NCBI GenBank assembly: GCA_945861535.1
Contig: CAMAUZ010000033.1
Span: forward strand, 1-64,000
Length of the DNA: 64,000 bases
Source of the DNA: Akkermansia muciniphila
GTDB taxonomy: Bacteria > Verrucomicrobiota > Verrucomicrobiia > Limisphaerales > BJHT01
Direction: 5' to 3'
Position numbers and translations under genes: made by a program. The notes beneath the pieces were generated by a model that did no database searches, was not told the origin of the DNA, and saw only the letters and a list, made by a program, of their open reading frames with translations. Of the stretch, positions 18,024 through 27,241 are shown piece after piece (position 1 is the stretch's first letter; each line of letters begins with the position of its first letter).

Positions 18024-18515
18024 ATGCGCAATGTCACCAGCATTTTTGAGAGATACCGCGAGTGTGCTCGCCATTTGCGTAATACGTTTTTTTCTACCGT
18101 GGAGTCGAAAGACTGGGAAGTTATTGAGGACTTTGACGCCTTTGCTCATGTACTGTTTGATCGTTTAGTTCTCTTCAGGCTGGAGGACGGTAGGTCTGAG
18201 CGATTGTGCGAAGCGCGGATGCCAGAGTTTCTTAGGTTAGTGCCGAATTCAGTTCATGGAGTGCCGGTCATGATTTCGCGGGAGCGTGCGAACGCCGGTT
18301 CTTGGGATCACCCGATCGAGCGGCTTGCTCCAGGCGACGCCGAGATTGTATTCAGCGATTACTTTGACTGGGACGATCATGCTCTAATCGATTATCGCTA
18401 TTATCGCGGAGAGATTTTACAGTCGCAGAAGTATCCCGAGATTGTTGGGCACGAGCTATTCATCGAGACACAGTATGCAGATGTTTTTTACATTCCCGAA
18501 AATCCATTAGCCTAA
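18024..18515 (+). CDS. Hypothetical protein, single-gene integron-like cassette
   Basis: 163 aa, acidic and aromatic, with no signal peptide or membrane segment. Notable segments are E-D-F-D-A-F-A-H-V-L-F-D-R-L and a Tyr/Asp-rich second half. Base composition is visibly lower in GC than the neighbouring genes. I do not recognise the family; size and character recall immunity or antitoxin-like proteins, but that is a guess. Its stop codon TAA lies inside the RYYYAAC half of the attC-like site, as is typical of cassette genes. Together with the core site at 18004 this makes a classic one-gene cassette layout. Confidence 0.75.
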   Translation: MRNVTSIFERYRECARHLRNTFFSTVESKDWEVIEDFDAFAHVLFDRLVLFRLEDGRSERLCEARMPEFLRLVPNSVHGVPVMISRERANAGSWDHPIERLAPGDAEIVFSDYFDWDDHALIDYRYYRGEILQSQKYPEIVGHELFIETQYADVFYIPENPLA

Positions 18516-18602
18516 CTATGCGCTGCTGCGATCCCGGCGCGAGCACCGTGGTTGCAATCCACACGGCGCGAGAGCCGGATCGCTAAGCTTGGGTCGTTAG
18601 AC
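18510..18602 (+). other. attC-like recombination site (93 bp)
   Basis: GCCTAAC (18510-18516, R'' consensus RYYYAAC) and GTTAGAC (18596-18602, R' consensus GTTRRRY) bound an imperfect palindrome. The inner arms CTGCGATCC (about 18525-18533) and GGATCGCTAAGC (about 18577-18588) pair with unpaired bases, as expected for the folded bottom strand of attC. The gene before ends in the left core; the next gene starts 11 nt after the right core. Confidence 0.72.
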
Positions 18603-18613
18603 CACTACGCGTC

Positions 18614-19174
18614 ATGACACTCGACGGCTTTTGGACAACGATCTCTGATGCGCGCCAAGGAACTAGGAAGCTGGTTGATATTCCGTCGCACCTTCTTGAC
18701 GTCCTCAGCCAAACAGAAGAACGCGAGATTATCGACTATGCTACTCACTTCCGCGACTGCCTCCACCGGGCGTATGACGCGAATCTTTGGCTTGGCGCAG
18801 TGGTGATTTTTGGGGGCTGTGGCGATGACAAGTTCTCCGACTTTCGTTGCTGGCTGGTCGCCCAAGGTCGCGACGCTTTCGAGTCAGCACTCGCTGACCC
18901 GGACTCGATGGCCGACTTAGAGATCGCCGACGGTGATTACGGCTACCCAATTTTGTTCAACCTGAGTTCAGTGGCGCAGCGAGCGTTCTGCAAGCGAGCG
19001 GCTGGAGACCCGGATGATTTCGCCGCATGTGAAAGGTTTGAGTCGTTGTTTCCGCCGGGCGAACATCCGGCCCTGAAGAATGAGGAGTTGGTAAATACGA
19101 GCGACGAGGATGCGAAGTTGTTGCTTCCGAAACTTGCGGCAAGGTTTCCGGATGGCATACGAGGAGTGAGGTAG
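18614..19174 (+). CDS. DUF4240 domain protein, second cassette gene
   Basis: 186 aa. F-W-T-T-I-S-D-A-R near the N-terminus, then A-Y-D-A-N-L-W-L-G-A, G-G-C-G-D-D-K-F-S-D-F-R-C-W-L-V-A-Q-G-R and F-E-S-A-L-A-D-P-D-S match DUF4240. Such proteins are small, soluble and often found among immunity-type or mobile genes; no biochemical role is established. Start chosen at the ATG 11 nt after the attC core. GC is lower than in the chromosomal neighbours. I see no attC after its stop, so the right side of this cassette seems lost. Confidence 0.85.
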   Translation: MTLDGFWTTISDARQGTRKLVDIPSHLLDVLSQTEEREIIDYATHFRDCLHRAYDANLWLGAVVIFGGCGDDKFSDFRCWLVAQGRDAFESALADPDSMADLEIADGDYGYPILFNLSSVAQRAFCKRAAGDPDDFAACERFESLFPPGEHPALKNEELVNTSDEDAKLLLPKLAARFPDGIRGVR

Positions 19175-19237
19175 AAATGACGTGGACTAAACAACCAAAA
19201 TTGGAATCGGGCGCAGCTCCGATCCTAATTCCCGCCC

Positions 19238-19395
19238 ATGAAAACACTCTCGCTTGCCGAAGCCGGTCCCCATCTCTCCGAGTTGGTCGCCACCACGCCC
19301 TCGGCATCGACTCCAAAATCGCCTTCGCCATCGCCGTCCTCCAGGTCCTCATGGCCGCCCCCGCGTGCGTCCCGATCAAGGAATTGCTGGCCTGA
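19238..19395 (+). pseudogene. Chimeric remnant: Phd-like start joined to DUF1501 C-terminus
   Basis: From 19238 one frame reads M-K-T-L-S-L-A-E-A-G-P-H-L-S-E-L-V-A, like the start of a Phd/YefM antitoxin. From 19297 another frame gives A-L-G-I-D-S-K ... P-I-K-E-L-L-A and a stop, colinear with the last 33 codons (17835-17933) of the intact DUF1501 gene but diverged. It is therefore the tail of a second DUF1501 homologue, not a fresh duplicate. The two pieces are out of frame with each other. Confidence 0.6.
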
Positions 19396-19495
19396 GGTGC
19401 GGCGGAACCGACGGAACCGCACTCCCATGTTCGCGAACTTCTCAGCGCTGGTGCCGATGAAGACGTATTAGCCCACAACTCACCCTTTCCAATTT

Positions 19496-19753
19496 ATGAA
19501 CATTCTCTACGAGTCAACCGAACAGATTGAGGCGGTTTTCCCACGCGCCAAGGAGCGGATAGAATATCGGGGGTTGCTTTGCGTGCGAAGCTCTGGTGCG
19601 ACGCCAGTGACCTTGACGTTAAAATTTGTGCCGCCATACCCGTTTTGTGTCGAGGTGCCAGAAACTCACACCATCAAAGGCCGGAGCGTCACCGAGGTTT
19701 ATGCCAAACTCGTCCGCTTTTTCCATAAGTTTGGTTTTGAGTTTAGTCTCTGA
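19496..19753 (+). CDS. Small hypothetical protein
   Basis: 85 aa, beginning M-N-I-L-Y-E-S-T-E-Q-I and rich in aromatic and basic residues, with Y-P-F-C-V-E-V-P and F-F-H-K-F-G-F-E-F-S-L at the end. No signal or membrane segment. Base use is less GC-rich than the surroundings, as for the two cassette genes. Family unknown. Confidence 0.5.
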   Translation: MNILYESTEQIEAVFPRAKERIEYRGLLCVRSSGATPVTLTLKFVPPYPFCVEVPETHTIKGRSVTEVYAKLVRFFHKFGFEFSL

Positions 19754-19756
19754 GTC

Positions 19757-19897
19757 ATGACACCGCAGCCTGACGAGGATTCGCCCGAACTGGAGTCCGA
19801 ACTTCTTAAAGCCGTTCGCAGCCCGCACACCGATTACTCGCGCGGCGAACTGGAGCAATCGCTCGCCCGCCTGATCCGGGAGGAAAGCCCGCCCACC
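19757..19897 (+). pseudogene. Small charged ORF running into a repeat
   Basis: The ATG lies 3 nt after the preceding stop. About 45 residues (M-T-P-Q-P-D-E-D-S-P-E-L-E-S-E-L-L) are charged and helical, then the frame runs straight into an interspersed repeat, so the C-terminus seems replaced. It could be a truncated antitoxin-like protein; unclear. Confidence 0.35.
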
Positions 19898-19899
19898 CC

Positions 19900-20245
19900 T
19901 CGTCCCGGAGGGACACCGCAGGAAATTAGCCGGGGGCAAGTCCGCCCCTGCGGACGCCGCCCCCGGATCGTGCACCAAAAAAACTCCCTGCCCCAGCGGG
20001 GCATCGAAGAAGCGGACCCCGGACCTCATTGTCCAGCGCATCAGCTCTCAGTCTGTTCATCTACCGCCCGCCCGTTACGGCGAATGAAACGCTCGCCCCA
20101 AGTCTCTCGGAAAAATTCTTCGATGCCCCGCCGGGGCAACGGCCCCACTTCCCGCGTCCACCGGGGGCCGCGTCCGCTCGCGCGGCCTTGCCCCAGGCTA
20201 ATTTCCTGCGGCGTCCCTCCGGGACCAGGAACCGCCCGCCTCGCG
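19900..20245. repeat. Inverted pair of family D repeats
   Basis: The first copy (from about 19901) begins CGTCCCGGAGGGACACCGCA and GGAAATTAGC and includes a CCCCAGCGGGGCATCGAAGAA. The second (about 20113-20232) is its reverse complement, with TTCTTCGATGCCCCGCCGGGG and GCTAATTTCCTGCGGCGTCC. Together they form a long imperfect palindrome. A further common piece (TTTGCGTCTCTTTGCGTTC) follows at about 20273. No gene lies here. Confidence 0.75.
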
Positions 20246-20360
20246 CAATTTGTCCGCCTGCCCTCCCCCTTTTTGCGTCTCTTTGCGTTCTTTGCGGCCA
20301 TTCCTCCTTCCCCACTCCGGCTGAACGCTTCCTCCGCCCTCCCCGTCCACCACCCGCCGC

Positions 20361-21383
20361 ATGAAACCCGACCCCAAAGCCGCCCACCTCGCCGAGACCT
20401 TCGCCCACGACGCCCCGCTCATCACCTGCCGCTTCGATCCCAAGGGCCTCTACATCTTCGCCACCGCCGAGGATCGCAGCGTGCTCCGCTGGGAACTGGC
20501 CACCGGCAAAAAGACCGTGCTCAAGGCCCACGACTCCTGGGTCGGCGCGCTCGCCTTCTCGCCCGACGGCGCGACCCTCGTCAGCGGCGGCTACGATGAC
20601 ACCCTCATCTGGTGGCCCGTCGCCGCGGAAAAACCCGAACCGATCCGCAAGGTCAAAGCCCACAACGGCTGGATTCGCGCCCTCGCCGTCAGCCCCGACG
20701 GCAAGCTCCTCGCCAGCGGCGGCAACGACCGCATCGTGAAACTCTGGTCCCTCGCCGACGGCACACCCGTCCGCGAACTGCCCGGTCACGAACTCGACAT
20801 CTACAGCGCCCTCTTCCACCCGACCGGGAAATTCCTCCTCACCGGCGACCTCATGGGCAAGATCAACCAATGGGATCTCGCCACCGGCAAACTCGCGCGA
20901 ACCTTTGAATCCAAAGACCTGCACCACTACGACGGCGGCCAGCAGGTACATTTCGGCGGCGTGCGCTCACTCGCCCTCAGCCCCGACGGCAAACACCTCG
21001 CGTGCGGCGGCCTGCACAAAGCCACCAACCCGCTCGGCAGCGTCCACGAACCCCTCGTCGTGCGCTTCGACTGGGAAACGCAGAAAATTCTGAAAAGCCA
21101 CCTCAGCAACGACATCAAGGGCGGCGGCGTCTGGAATGTCGTGTTTCATCCCGAAGGCCATCTCATCGCCTGCTGCGGCGGCACCACCGGCGGCTTCCTC
21201 CTGTTCTGGGGACCGGCCGATGACAAGCCCGCGCACCAGTTCAACCTCACCGCCCTCGCTCGCGGAATGGACCTCCATCCCGACGGCCTCCGCCTCGCCA
21301 CCGCCCACTACGACCGCAAACTCCGCCTCACCAAACTCACACCCAAAGCGCCGGAGAAACCCGCCGAGAAACCCAAGTCGTAG
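20361..21383 (+). CDS. WD40 repeat protein
   Basis: 340 aa forming a predicted seven-bladed beta-propeller. Blades carry W-V-G-A-L-A-F-S-P-D-G, W-I-R-A-L-A-V-S-P-D-G, S-G-G-N-D-R-I-V-K-L-W and V-R-S-L-A-L-S-P-D-G. No signal peptide, so it is likely cytoplasmic. The end is Pro/Lys-rich. WD40 genes commonly accompany DUF1501 genes in this phylum, so it probably belonged next to the DUF1501 gene before the intervening insertions. Its role is a scaffold; the substrate is unknown. Confidence 0.88.
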   Translation: MKPDPKAAHLAETFAHDAPLITCRFDPKGLYIFATAEDRSVLRWELATGKKTVLKAHDSWVGALAFSPDGATLVSGGYDDTLIWWPVAAEKPEPIRKVKAHNGWIRALAVSPDGKLLASGGNDRIVKLWSLADGTPVRELPGHELDIYSALFHPTGKFLLTGDLMGKINQWDLATGKLARTFESKDLHHYDGGQQVHFGGVRSLALSPDGKHLACGGLHKATNPLGSVHEPLVVRFDWETQKILKSHLSNDIKGGGVWNVVFHPEGHLIACCGGTTGGFLLFWGPADDKPAHQFNLTALARGMDLHPDGLRLATAHYDRKLRLTKLTPKAPEKPAEKPKS

Positions 21384-21733
21384 GCGCGCTCCCACCACCG
21401 ATCTGCGCACGTTTACGCGGCCCGCGGGTTGCCCACCGCCCCGACCGCGTCAACCCGGAACTCCGAACCGGAGTTTTCAAACCGGCTCTCAGATGGATCC
21501 AAACGGATGCAACCTTAGCGCCCCGCGTGAAACATCGCCCTTCGCCGCGGAGTTCCGGTTGAAATACCCCCCCGACCAGTGCAACAGTGACGGCCGGTTT
21601 TTTTTGGTGGTGGGTGCCCCCTCGCACAATCCAAAATCGGGCAGGTGCAGAATGAGAAGTTCGGCACAGGCAGCGCCCGCAGACAACCGATGACCAATTA
21701 AGCCGCCAGCGAGTGCGGCCGCCGACCTTGTTA
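21384..21733. other. Intergenic region with a short inverted repeat
   Basis: Contains CAACCCGGAACTCCG (about 21448) and CGGAGTTCCGGTTG (about 21548), which can pair, and a run of eight T near 21598. I find no gene. Confidence 0.4.
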
Positions 21734-23041
21734 ATGATCAAGTCCTTCTTTGCGGATTTTCTGGTGGACCCGCGCAAACTGCTGGTCGCGGGCTTTGTCC
21801 TGTCCCTGGCGACGATGGTCGCGCATGTGATGGACTGTGAGTTCAGCCTCACCGATTACCTGTTCGTCGTCCTGTGCCTGGCGCTGCTGCTGCCGCTGTT
21901 CAGCCTCGGAAAAGTCGATCCGGTGGTGGACATCACGATTTCCAACCGGCTGGCCCTGATCTTTCTTGGGAGCTCGGTCGTCCTGGTGGCGTACAACATT
22001 TCCCAGATCGGCGCGCCACTGCTGCTGCAAAAGATTCTCCAAGGCGAGAGCCTCGAGAAACAGTACGGGTTCTACTATCACCACCAGTTCAAGCTCAGCT
22101 TTCTGGTCTGGTCGCTGTTCACCGTCCTGATCCCGATGGCCTTCTTCGTCCAGTCCCGGTGGCTGGCGGTGGTGATGGTCGGCTGGAGCGTGATCATGAG
22201 CACGCTGATCCAGATCAAGCTGCCGTTTCTGTTCGGCTTTCTGTATGCCGCGCTGTTGTTCCGGTTGACGCGGCGGAAGCTCCGGGTGGTGCCCCTGGCC
22301 ATCGTTGGCGCGTTGCTGATGCTCCTGTTCATCTTCGTCAACTCGACCCGCACGTCCCAGGACCTGACCGAGGCCACCTACGATGTCGGGCTGTCGGAAA
22401 CCTGGTCGCGCATTGATCCCATCGTCTGGGGACCGGTAGCCTACCTGGCCACGCCGGTCGCCAACGCGCTGCTGACCATCCAATACGACCCCTTCCGGTT
22501 CGACATCGACGGCATCCTCAAGATACTGCCGGCGATCATCGTCGAGCCGATGGGCCTGCGGTACAACACCGCCGAAAAATTTCCACGTTTGCAATATGTA
22601 CGCTGGTACGAGGCCTCGAACATCATCGCCGGCTGGGGGCATCTGGCCAACAACCTCGGCGTGATCGGGATGCTCACCTTCAATGCCGGCGTGGCAGCTT
22701 TGCTGGTGATGGTGGCGCGGAAGAGTTTCTTCGCGCAGCCGTTCCTGCTGGCCTTCTTCGTCGTCGGCTGCCGCTGTTGCGCCCTGTATGCCGTCGAGGA
22801 CTACTTTTTTGAGCCGACCACGCTCTCGGAGTTCCTGCTGCTGACCGCATGTTTTCACTGGGCTCAGGTAAACTATCGCGCGGCAGCGCTGCCCGCCGCC
22901 GACGAAACGGTGGAGCCCGTCGCGGTTCCGGCCGCACCGCTTCCAGTCGTACCCGCGCCGGCGACCAGCATCCTTTCCATGAAGATGAGTCGCCCGAAGT
23001 CTCCATCCTTCCCGAAGGCCGGAGCGCCCCAAGAAAAGTAA
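21734..23041 (+). CDS. Multi-spanning polysaccharide polymerase-like membrane protein
   Basis: 435 aa with about ten hydrophobic segments and a ~55-residue Pro/Ala-rich cytoplasmic tail. Spacing of helices, a large loop with T-R-T-S-Q-D-L-T-E, and I-A-G-W-G-H-L-A-N-N-L-G are like oligosaccharide repeat-unit (Wzy/O-antigen) polymerases. These join lipid-linked repeat units at the outer face of the inner membrane. No glycosyltransferases lie next to it, so the call rests on topology only. The ATG at 21734 was preferred to an upstream ATG at 21713. Confidence 0.6.
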   Translation: MIKSFFADFLVDPRKLLVAGFVLSLATMVAHVMDCEFSLTDYLFVVLCLALLLPLFSLGKVDPVVDITISNRLALIFLGSSVVLVAYNISQIGAPLLLQKILQGESLEKQYGFYYHHQFKLSFLVWSLFTVLIPMAFFVQSRWLAVVMVGWSVIMSTLIQIKLPFLFGFLYAALLFRLTRRKLRVVPLAIVGALLMLLFIFVNSTRTSQDLTEATYDVGLSETWSRIDPIVWGPVAYLATPVANALLTIQYDPFRFDIDGILKILPAIIVEPMGLRYNTAEKFPRLQYVRWYEASNIIAGWGHLANNLGVIGMLTFNAGVAALLVMVARKSFFAQPFLLAFFVVGCRCCALYAVEDYFFEPTTLSEFLLLTACFHWAQVNYRAAALPAADETVEPVAVPAAPLPVVPAPATSILSMKMSRPKSPSFPKAGAPQEK

Positions 23042-23183
23042 CACCGGCGCAATCCGGTCGTCTCCGCAATCCACACCTCGCGGCCCGATCTGCCGCTGCG
23101 CGGTGAACATTCGGCACCCTCGCATTGTCTGACCCCGACCAAATCGACCAACCGCCTCATCACACGCCCAATCCAACTTCTCC

Positions 23184-26100
23184 ATGCCCGCCCCATCCGC
23201 CCGCACCCGCGCCTCCCGCTCCCCGCTCACCATCGCTCTCATCCTCACCGCCGCCCTGCTGGGCAGCGGGATCGCCGCCCCGAAACCCAGCCCGCTCACC
23301 CTCCCCGCCAACGCCAAGTCATTTTCCCAACCTACCTTCCTCGGCCTCGGAGTCCTCGACGCGACCCAGGACACCTACTCACTCGCCAAGAAAGGCTACG
23401 GCGCACTCCTCCTCAACCAACCGCTCGGTCCCGGCCAGGCCGTCGAGTTCAATGTCACCTTCGCCGCCGGCGGCACGCTCCACTTCCGCCCCGGCGTCAA
23501 CGGCGCACCTACGGGCAATTACAATCAGGACACCGCCCGTTACTCCATCGGTATCACCTGCGACAAAACCGGCTGGTCCCTCGCCATCAACGGCGGCGTC
23601 CTCACCACGGTGGATGGCAAACCCCGCTGGGCCTTCGATAAGCGCCGCGATGTCCTGACCTACTGGCCTGCCCTCGAAAAGGCGCAGCAAAAACTCACCG
23701 CCGAAAAAATCGCCCCGATCAGCCTCTTCAACCGGCCGCTCCCCGTGCGCGTCGAGTACCATCCCGACTCACTGACTGTCTATGTGGACGGCACTCTCGC
23801 CATCGTCGTGCCTGGCTCTGACTTCTCCGGCCCGGCGGGTATCTATCCCTACCAAAGCACCCAATTCTCTGCGCTTAAAGTCACCGCCACACCGACCACC
23901 AGTCCATTTCTCCAAGTTACCCTCGATCCGCTGGCCAATGACCGTTTCAGTAACTCAGCGCTCCCCGCCGCCCAAGTCACCGAGTCAGCCGGCATCCCTT
24001 TCCGCCTCAGTCCCGGCGCAAAAAACATGCTCAATCTCAAGGACGCCCGCTGGATCGATGCCGCGCTCAATCCCAGCAGCTACTATGAGGAATACGACAA
24101 CGGAGCGCCCTTCATGCACGACGCCCGCCAGCCCATGCTCCGCGTGCCCGTCGCCGATTACACCGCCGCCCATGTGCTCGCCTATGCTGTCACCGACCCA
24201 CAGACTACCCCCGTCGTTACCTTCCGCGCCGGATCCTACGATGTCCGCGGCCAGACCTTGCAGCATGACTTCGCCGCCGTAATTCCTACCACCGCCGACC
24301 TATCAAATCCCAGCGCGCGCCTCGTTGACACCCCGCTGGGCAAACTCGCGCACACGGTCATCCCATTTTCCGCCGCCTTTGCTCAAGACCTTGCCGCCCG
24401 ACCCACCATGGAAATCGAAATCACCAAGGAAGTCCGGCTCCAACGCCGCAGCCCCGATCCCAACCGCTTCCGCTACCGGCCCCAGGGATTGCCCTCCGGC
24501 GTCCGCATTGCCGCCATCACCCTTGAGAAATCCCCGTTGCAACTCAAACTCACCAGCGGCGTCCCCGGCCATGTCTTTGAACTCCCCGAGCAACCGGGTT
24601 TCTCCCTCGCCCTGCAAAACATCACTGCCTCGCCCCAATCCTACCACCTCACCATCCGCACCCGTCATCTCGACGGTGATAACTCGACTCTCACGGCCGA
24701 CAAACTCCCCGCCCTCAAAGGCACCGTCGCACCGGGCCAGACCCGAACCATTCCATTTCCCCCCGGCTTCACCAAACTCGGCTACTACGATCTCGCTGTG
24801 GATGTCCAGATGCCTGGAGTGACACCGGGTAATGACCGTACTCTCACCCGGCGCACCACCTACTGCGTCCTCCCGCCCGACACCCGCAAACATCGCGCGA
24901 CCTCCCCCTTTGGCGTGTGGGACTTCACCGGCGGTCACTACAGCAGCGCCGATCCCGATCAAGTCGGCCCGCTCTACAAAAAGGCCGGCATCCGCTACGG
25001 CATGTTCAGTTTCAAGCCCGAGGACCGCGCGAAATACGGCGTGCTCTGCGGCAACGAACCCAAGATCATCTACAGCGAAAAGGACAAGACTTACACCTCG
25101 GGCATCGACAAATACTTCGAGCGCAACACCGACACTCTGAAGAAGGTCGCGCTGATCCTCCATGAGGACTCCATCTCGGGAAACCATGTCCAGCGGGTGC
25201 CCGACATCTTCCACGACCGGCCGCCCTACAAACTCCAGACCCACGAAAATCCGGCACTAGACGAGCAGAAGCGCTTCAACAACCTTCTGGCAAAATGCCT
25301 CGACGGTGCCAAAGCGGTGAAGGCGAAATATCCCGGTATCCACCTGCGCCTCGGCAACGGACCGCTCCCCACCAAGGAAGAATTCCTGCGCGCCAAATTC
25401 CCCGCCGAACTCTTCGACTCCCTCGGCAATGAGTCCGGCACCTATGGCCGCATGCCCGAGACCCAGCCGCCCGACTACGTCGGCTTCGGCTCCAGCCTCT
25501 GGATGGACCGCCAGCTCCTCGATCACTACGGTTACAAAGACAAGCCCGTCACCCAGTGCTACGAAATCTGCTATCCCAACACCAACCCCGGCAATCTCAC
25601 CCCGGAGACTCAGGCCAATTACTTCATCCGTCACGCCATGCACTCACTCATCTGGGGTGTGCCCGAAATCCGCATGGGCTGCATCTCCGATGTCGGCAAC
25701 AGCTATCGTTTCAGCAACTGGGGCGCCTCCGGCATTCTCTATAAAATGCCCGAACTGAACGCCAAACCCTCCTATGTCGCCTACGCCACCCTGACCCGCA
25801 TGTTGGATGGTGCCAGTAAACCACGCCTGCTCGAGACCGGCTCCACCAGTGTCTATGCCGTCGAGTTCGAGCGCACCGAACCCGACACCTATGTCACCTG
25901 TGTCTGGAATGTGAACGGCACTCGCGAGACTGTCTTTTCGTTTGCCGGCGACCCGGCCACCGAAGTCATCGACGCCCAAGGCAATCCGCCCGCCAGTCTC
26001 CGCCGCGAACCGGGCGGCAAACTGACGCTCACCGCCGGCGAGCGTCCGTGCTTCCTGGTAGCTCACTCCCGAATCAAGACCATCCAAACTCTCGCACCCA

Positions 26101-26981
26101 TTGCGCCGCTGACCCGACCCGAGGGTCAGATTCAAGTGCTGGTCCCCAATCCTACGGGTAACTCGGATAGCTGGCAGACTACCTGGAACCTGGTCACCGC
26201 CCGCGATCCGGAACTCGAGGCCTACAATTTCATGAACCCCCGCCGCAAAGGCGACTACCGCGTCGAGACCGTTCCCACCGAAGGCCTCATCCCTCCGCCT
26301 GTCACGCCAGTCTCCGTCGTGAAAGTAACTCCCCTGCCCCTAACCACCGGCAAAGCGACCATGCCGATGTACTCGACCTTCACCCTGCGACAGCCAGTAA
26401 CTCTCACCGGACAACCCACCAGCCTCGGTATCCTGATCAAAGGTAACTCTGGCTGGGGCCGCATCCTCTTCGAGCTGCGCGACGCCACCGGACAAGTCTG
26501 GCGCTCCATTGGCGCACCGCAGCGCGGCGAACTCTCCCCGTGGCTCCTCGATTGGATGCCCAAGGAAATGCAGCAACAGAACACCAACAACCCGTCCCTC
26601 AAGAAACAAGCCGACTGGAACACCGACGATGTCTGGGGCAAGGCCCGGATTAATTTCGATGGCTGGAAGTATCTCGACTTTGCCCTGCCCGGAACTGTCC
26701 CCGGCGACCGCACCGTCTGGCCGGGGAACAGTCAATGGAAGTTCGACAAGGACGGCCTCGTCCACTACCCGCTCACCCTTACCGGCATCACCGTGGAGCT
26801 TCCTGAGAAAGTCCTGAAGCTTCACCAATTCGAGCCGGTGACAGACCCCGCCATCCAGTTCGGCGAAATCCTCGCCGTCACCCGCGCCGAGCGCTGGCTC
26901 CTCCCCCGCTCCGCCAGCGCCGGCACCACCCCCGGCTTCGACCGACTCCCCCTCGCCCTCACCCCGCGTGAGTCGGATTAA
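23184..26981 (+). CDS. Large secreted protein with glycoside hydrolase-like middle
   Basis: 1265 aa with an N-terminal Sec signal peptide (hydrophobic core about 14-30, A-A-L-L-G-S-G-I-A-A). Residues 40-250 look like a concanavalin-type or family 16-like beta-sandwich (V-E-F-N-V-T-F, Y-V-D-G-T-L). A middle segment (about 570-880) starts G-V-W-D-F-T-G-G-H-Y and has L-R-L-G-N-G and G-N-E-S-G-T, reminiscent of a TIM-barrel glycosidase of clan A type. C-terminal beta domains follow. I cannot name the family. Probably acts on polysaccharide in the periplasm or outside. Monocistronic, convergent with the ABC operon. Confidence 0.7.
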   Translation: MPAPSARTRASRSPLTIALILTAALLGSGIAAPKPSPLTLPANAKSFSQPTFLGLGVLDATQDTYSLAKKGYGALLLNQPLGPGQAVEFNVTFAAGGTLHFRPGVNGAPTGNYNQDTARYSIGITCDKTGWSLAINGGVLTTVDGKPRWAFDKRRDVLTYWPALEKAQQKLTAEKIAPISLFNRPLPVRVEYHPDSLTVYVDGTLAIVVPGSDFSGPAGIYPYQSTQFSALKVTATPTTSPFLQVTLDPLANDRFSNSALPAAQVTESAGIPFRLSPGAKNMLNLKDARWIDAALNPSSYYEEYDNGAPFMHDARQPMLRVPVADYTAAHVLAYAVTDPQTTPVVTFRAGSYDVRGQTLQHDFAAVIPTTADLSNPSARLVDTPLGKLAHTVIPFSAAFAQDLAARPTMEIEITKEVRLQRRSPDPNRFRYRPQGLPSGVRIAAITLEKSPLQLKLTSGVPGHVFELPEQPGFSLALQNITASPQSYHLTIRTRHLDGDNSTLTADKLPALKGTVAPGQTRTIPFPPGFTKLGYYDLAVDVQMPGVTPGNDRTLTRRTTYCVLPPDTRKHRATSPFGVWDFTGGHYSSADPDQVGPLYKKAGIRYGMFSFKPEDRAKYGVLCGNEPKIIYSEKDKTYTSGIDKYFERNTDTLKKVALILHEDSISGNHVQRVPDIFHDRPPYKLQTHENPALDEQKRFNNLLAKCLDGAKAVKAKYPGIHLRLGNGPLPTKEEFLRAKFPAELFDSLGNESGTYGRMPETQPPDYVGFGSSLWMDRQLLDHYGYKDKPVTQCYEICYPNTNPGNLTPETQANYFIRHAMHSLIWGVPEIRMGCISDVGNSYRFSNWGASGILYKMPELNAKPSYVAYATLTRMLDGASKPRLLETGSTSVYAVEFERTEPDTYVTCVWNVNGTRETVFSFAGDPATEVIDAQGNPPASLRREPGGKLTLTAGERPCFLVAHSRIKTIQTLAPIAPLTRPEGQIQVLVPNPTGNSDSWQTTWNLVTARDPELEAYNFMNPRRKGDYRVETVPTEGLIPPPVTPVSVVKVTPLPLTTGKATMPMYSTFTLRQPVTLTGQPTSLGILIKGNSGWGRILFELRDATGQVWRSIGAPQRGELSPWLLDWMPKEMQQQNTNNPSLKKQADWNTDDVWGKARINFDGWKYLDFALPGTVPGDRTVWPGNSQWKFDKDGLVHYPLTLTGITVELPEKVLKLHQFEPVTDPAIQFGEILAVTRAERWLLPRSASAGTTPGFDRLPLALTPRESD

Positions 26982-27084
26982 CCACTAAAGCCGCAATGGA
27001 ATGGCCGCAAAAGAGCGCAAAGAGACGCAAAGCGGGGAACAGGAGGCAAGGATTAGCCCTGCCGGAACTAGACTGAAACTGTTC

Positions 27085-27197
27085 AAAACCACTAACCGGC
27101 ACTAACCGGCACTAATAGGAAAACCTGTGCGAGATTACGAGCCTGATGCCGCTTGAATTGGTTTTATTAGTGCCAGTTAGTGCCGGTTAGTGGTTTT
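27085..27197. terminator. Long hairpin between convergent genes
   Basis: Two 33-nt arms (27085-27117 and 27165-27197) are reverse complements with one mismatch, around a 47-nt loop. Each arm contains the tandem unit ACTAACCGGC twice (once altered in the right arm). The right arm ends in TTTTT. It sits between convergent genes and could terminate both, although the loop is long for a canonical terminator. Confidence 0.6.
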
Positions 27198-27241
27198 TAT
27201 CTTTTCCGGGCTATTTTGTGTATCCGCCGTGCCAGGTCTCC

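Noticed and set aside
27085-27197. attC-type site (contains GTTAGTG and CACTAAC)
   Set aside because: The arms are a tandem 10-bp repeat with near-perfect symmetry and no gene starting at the core, unlike attC sites.
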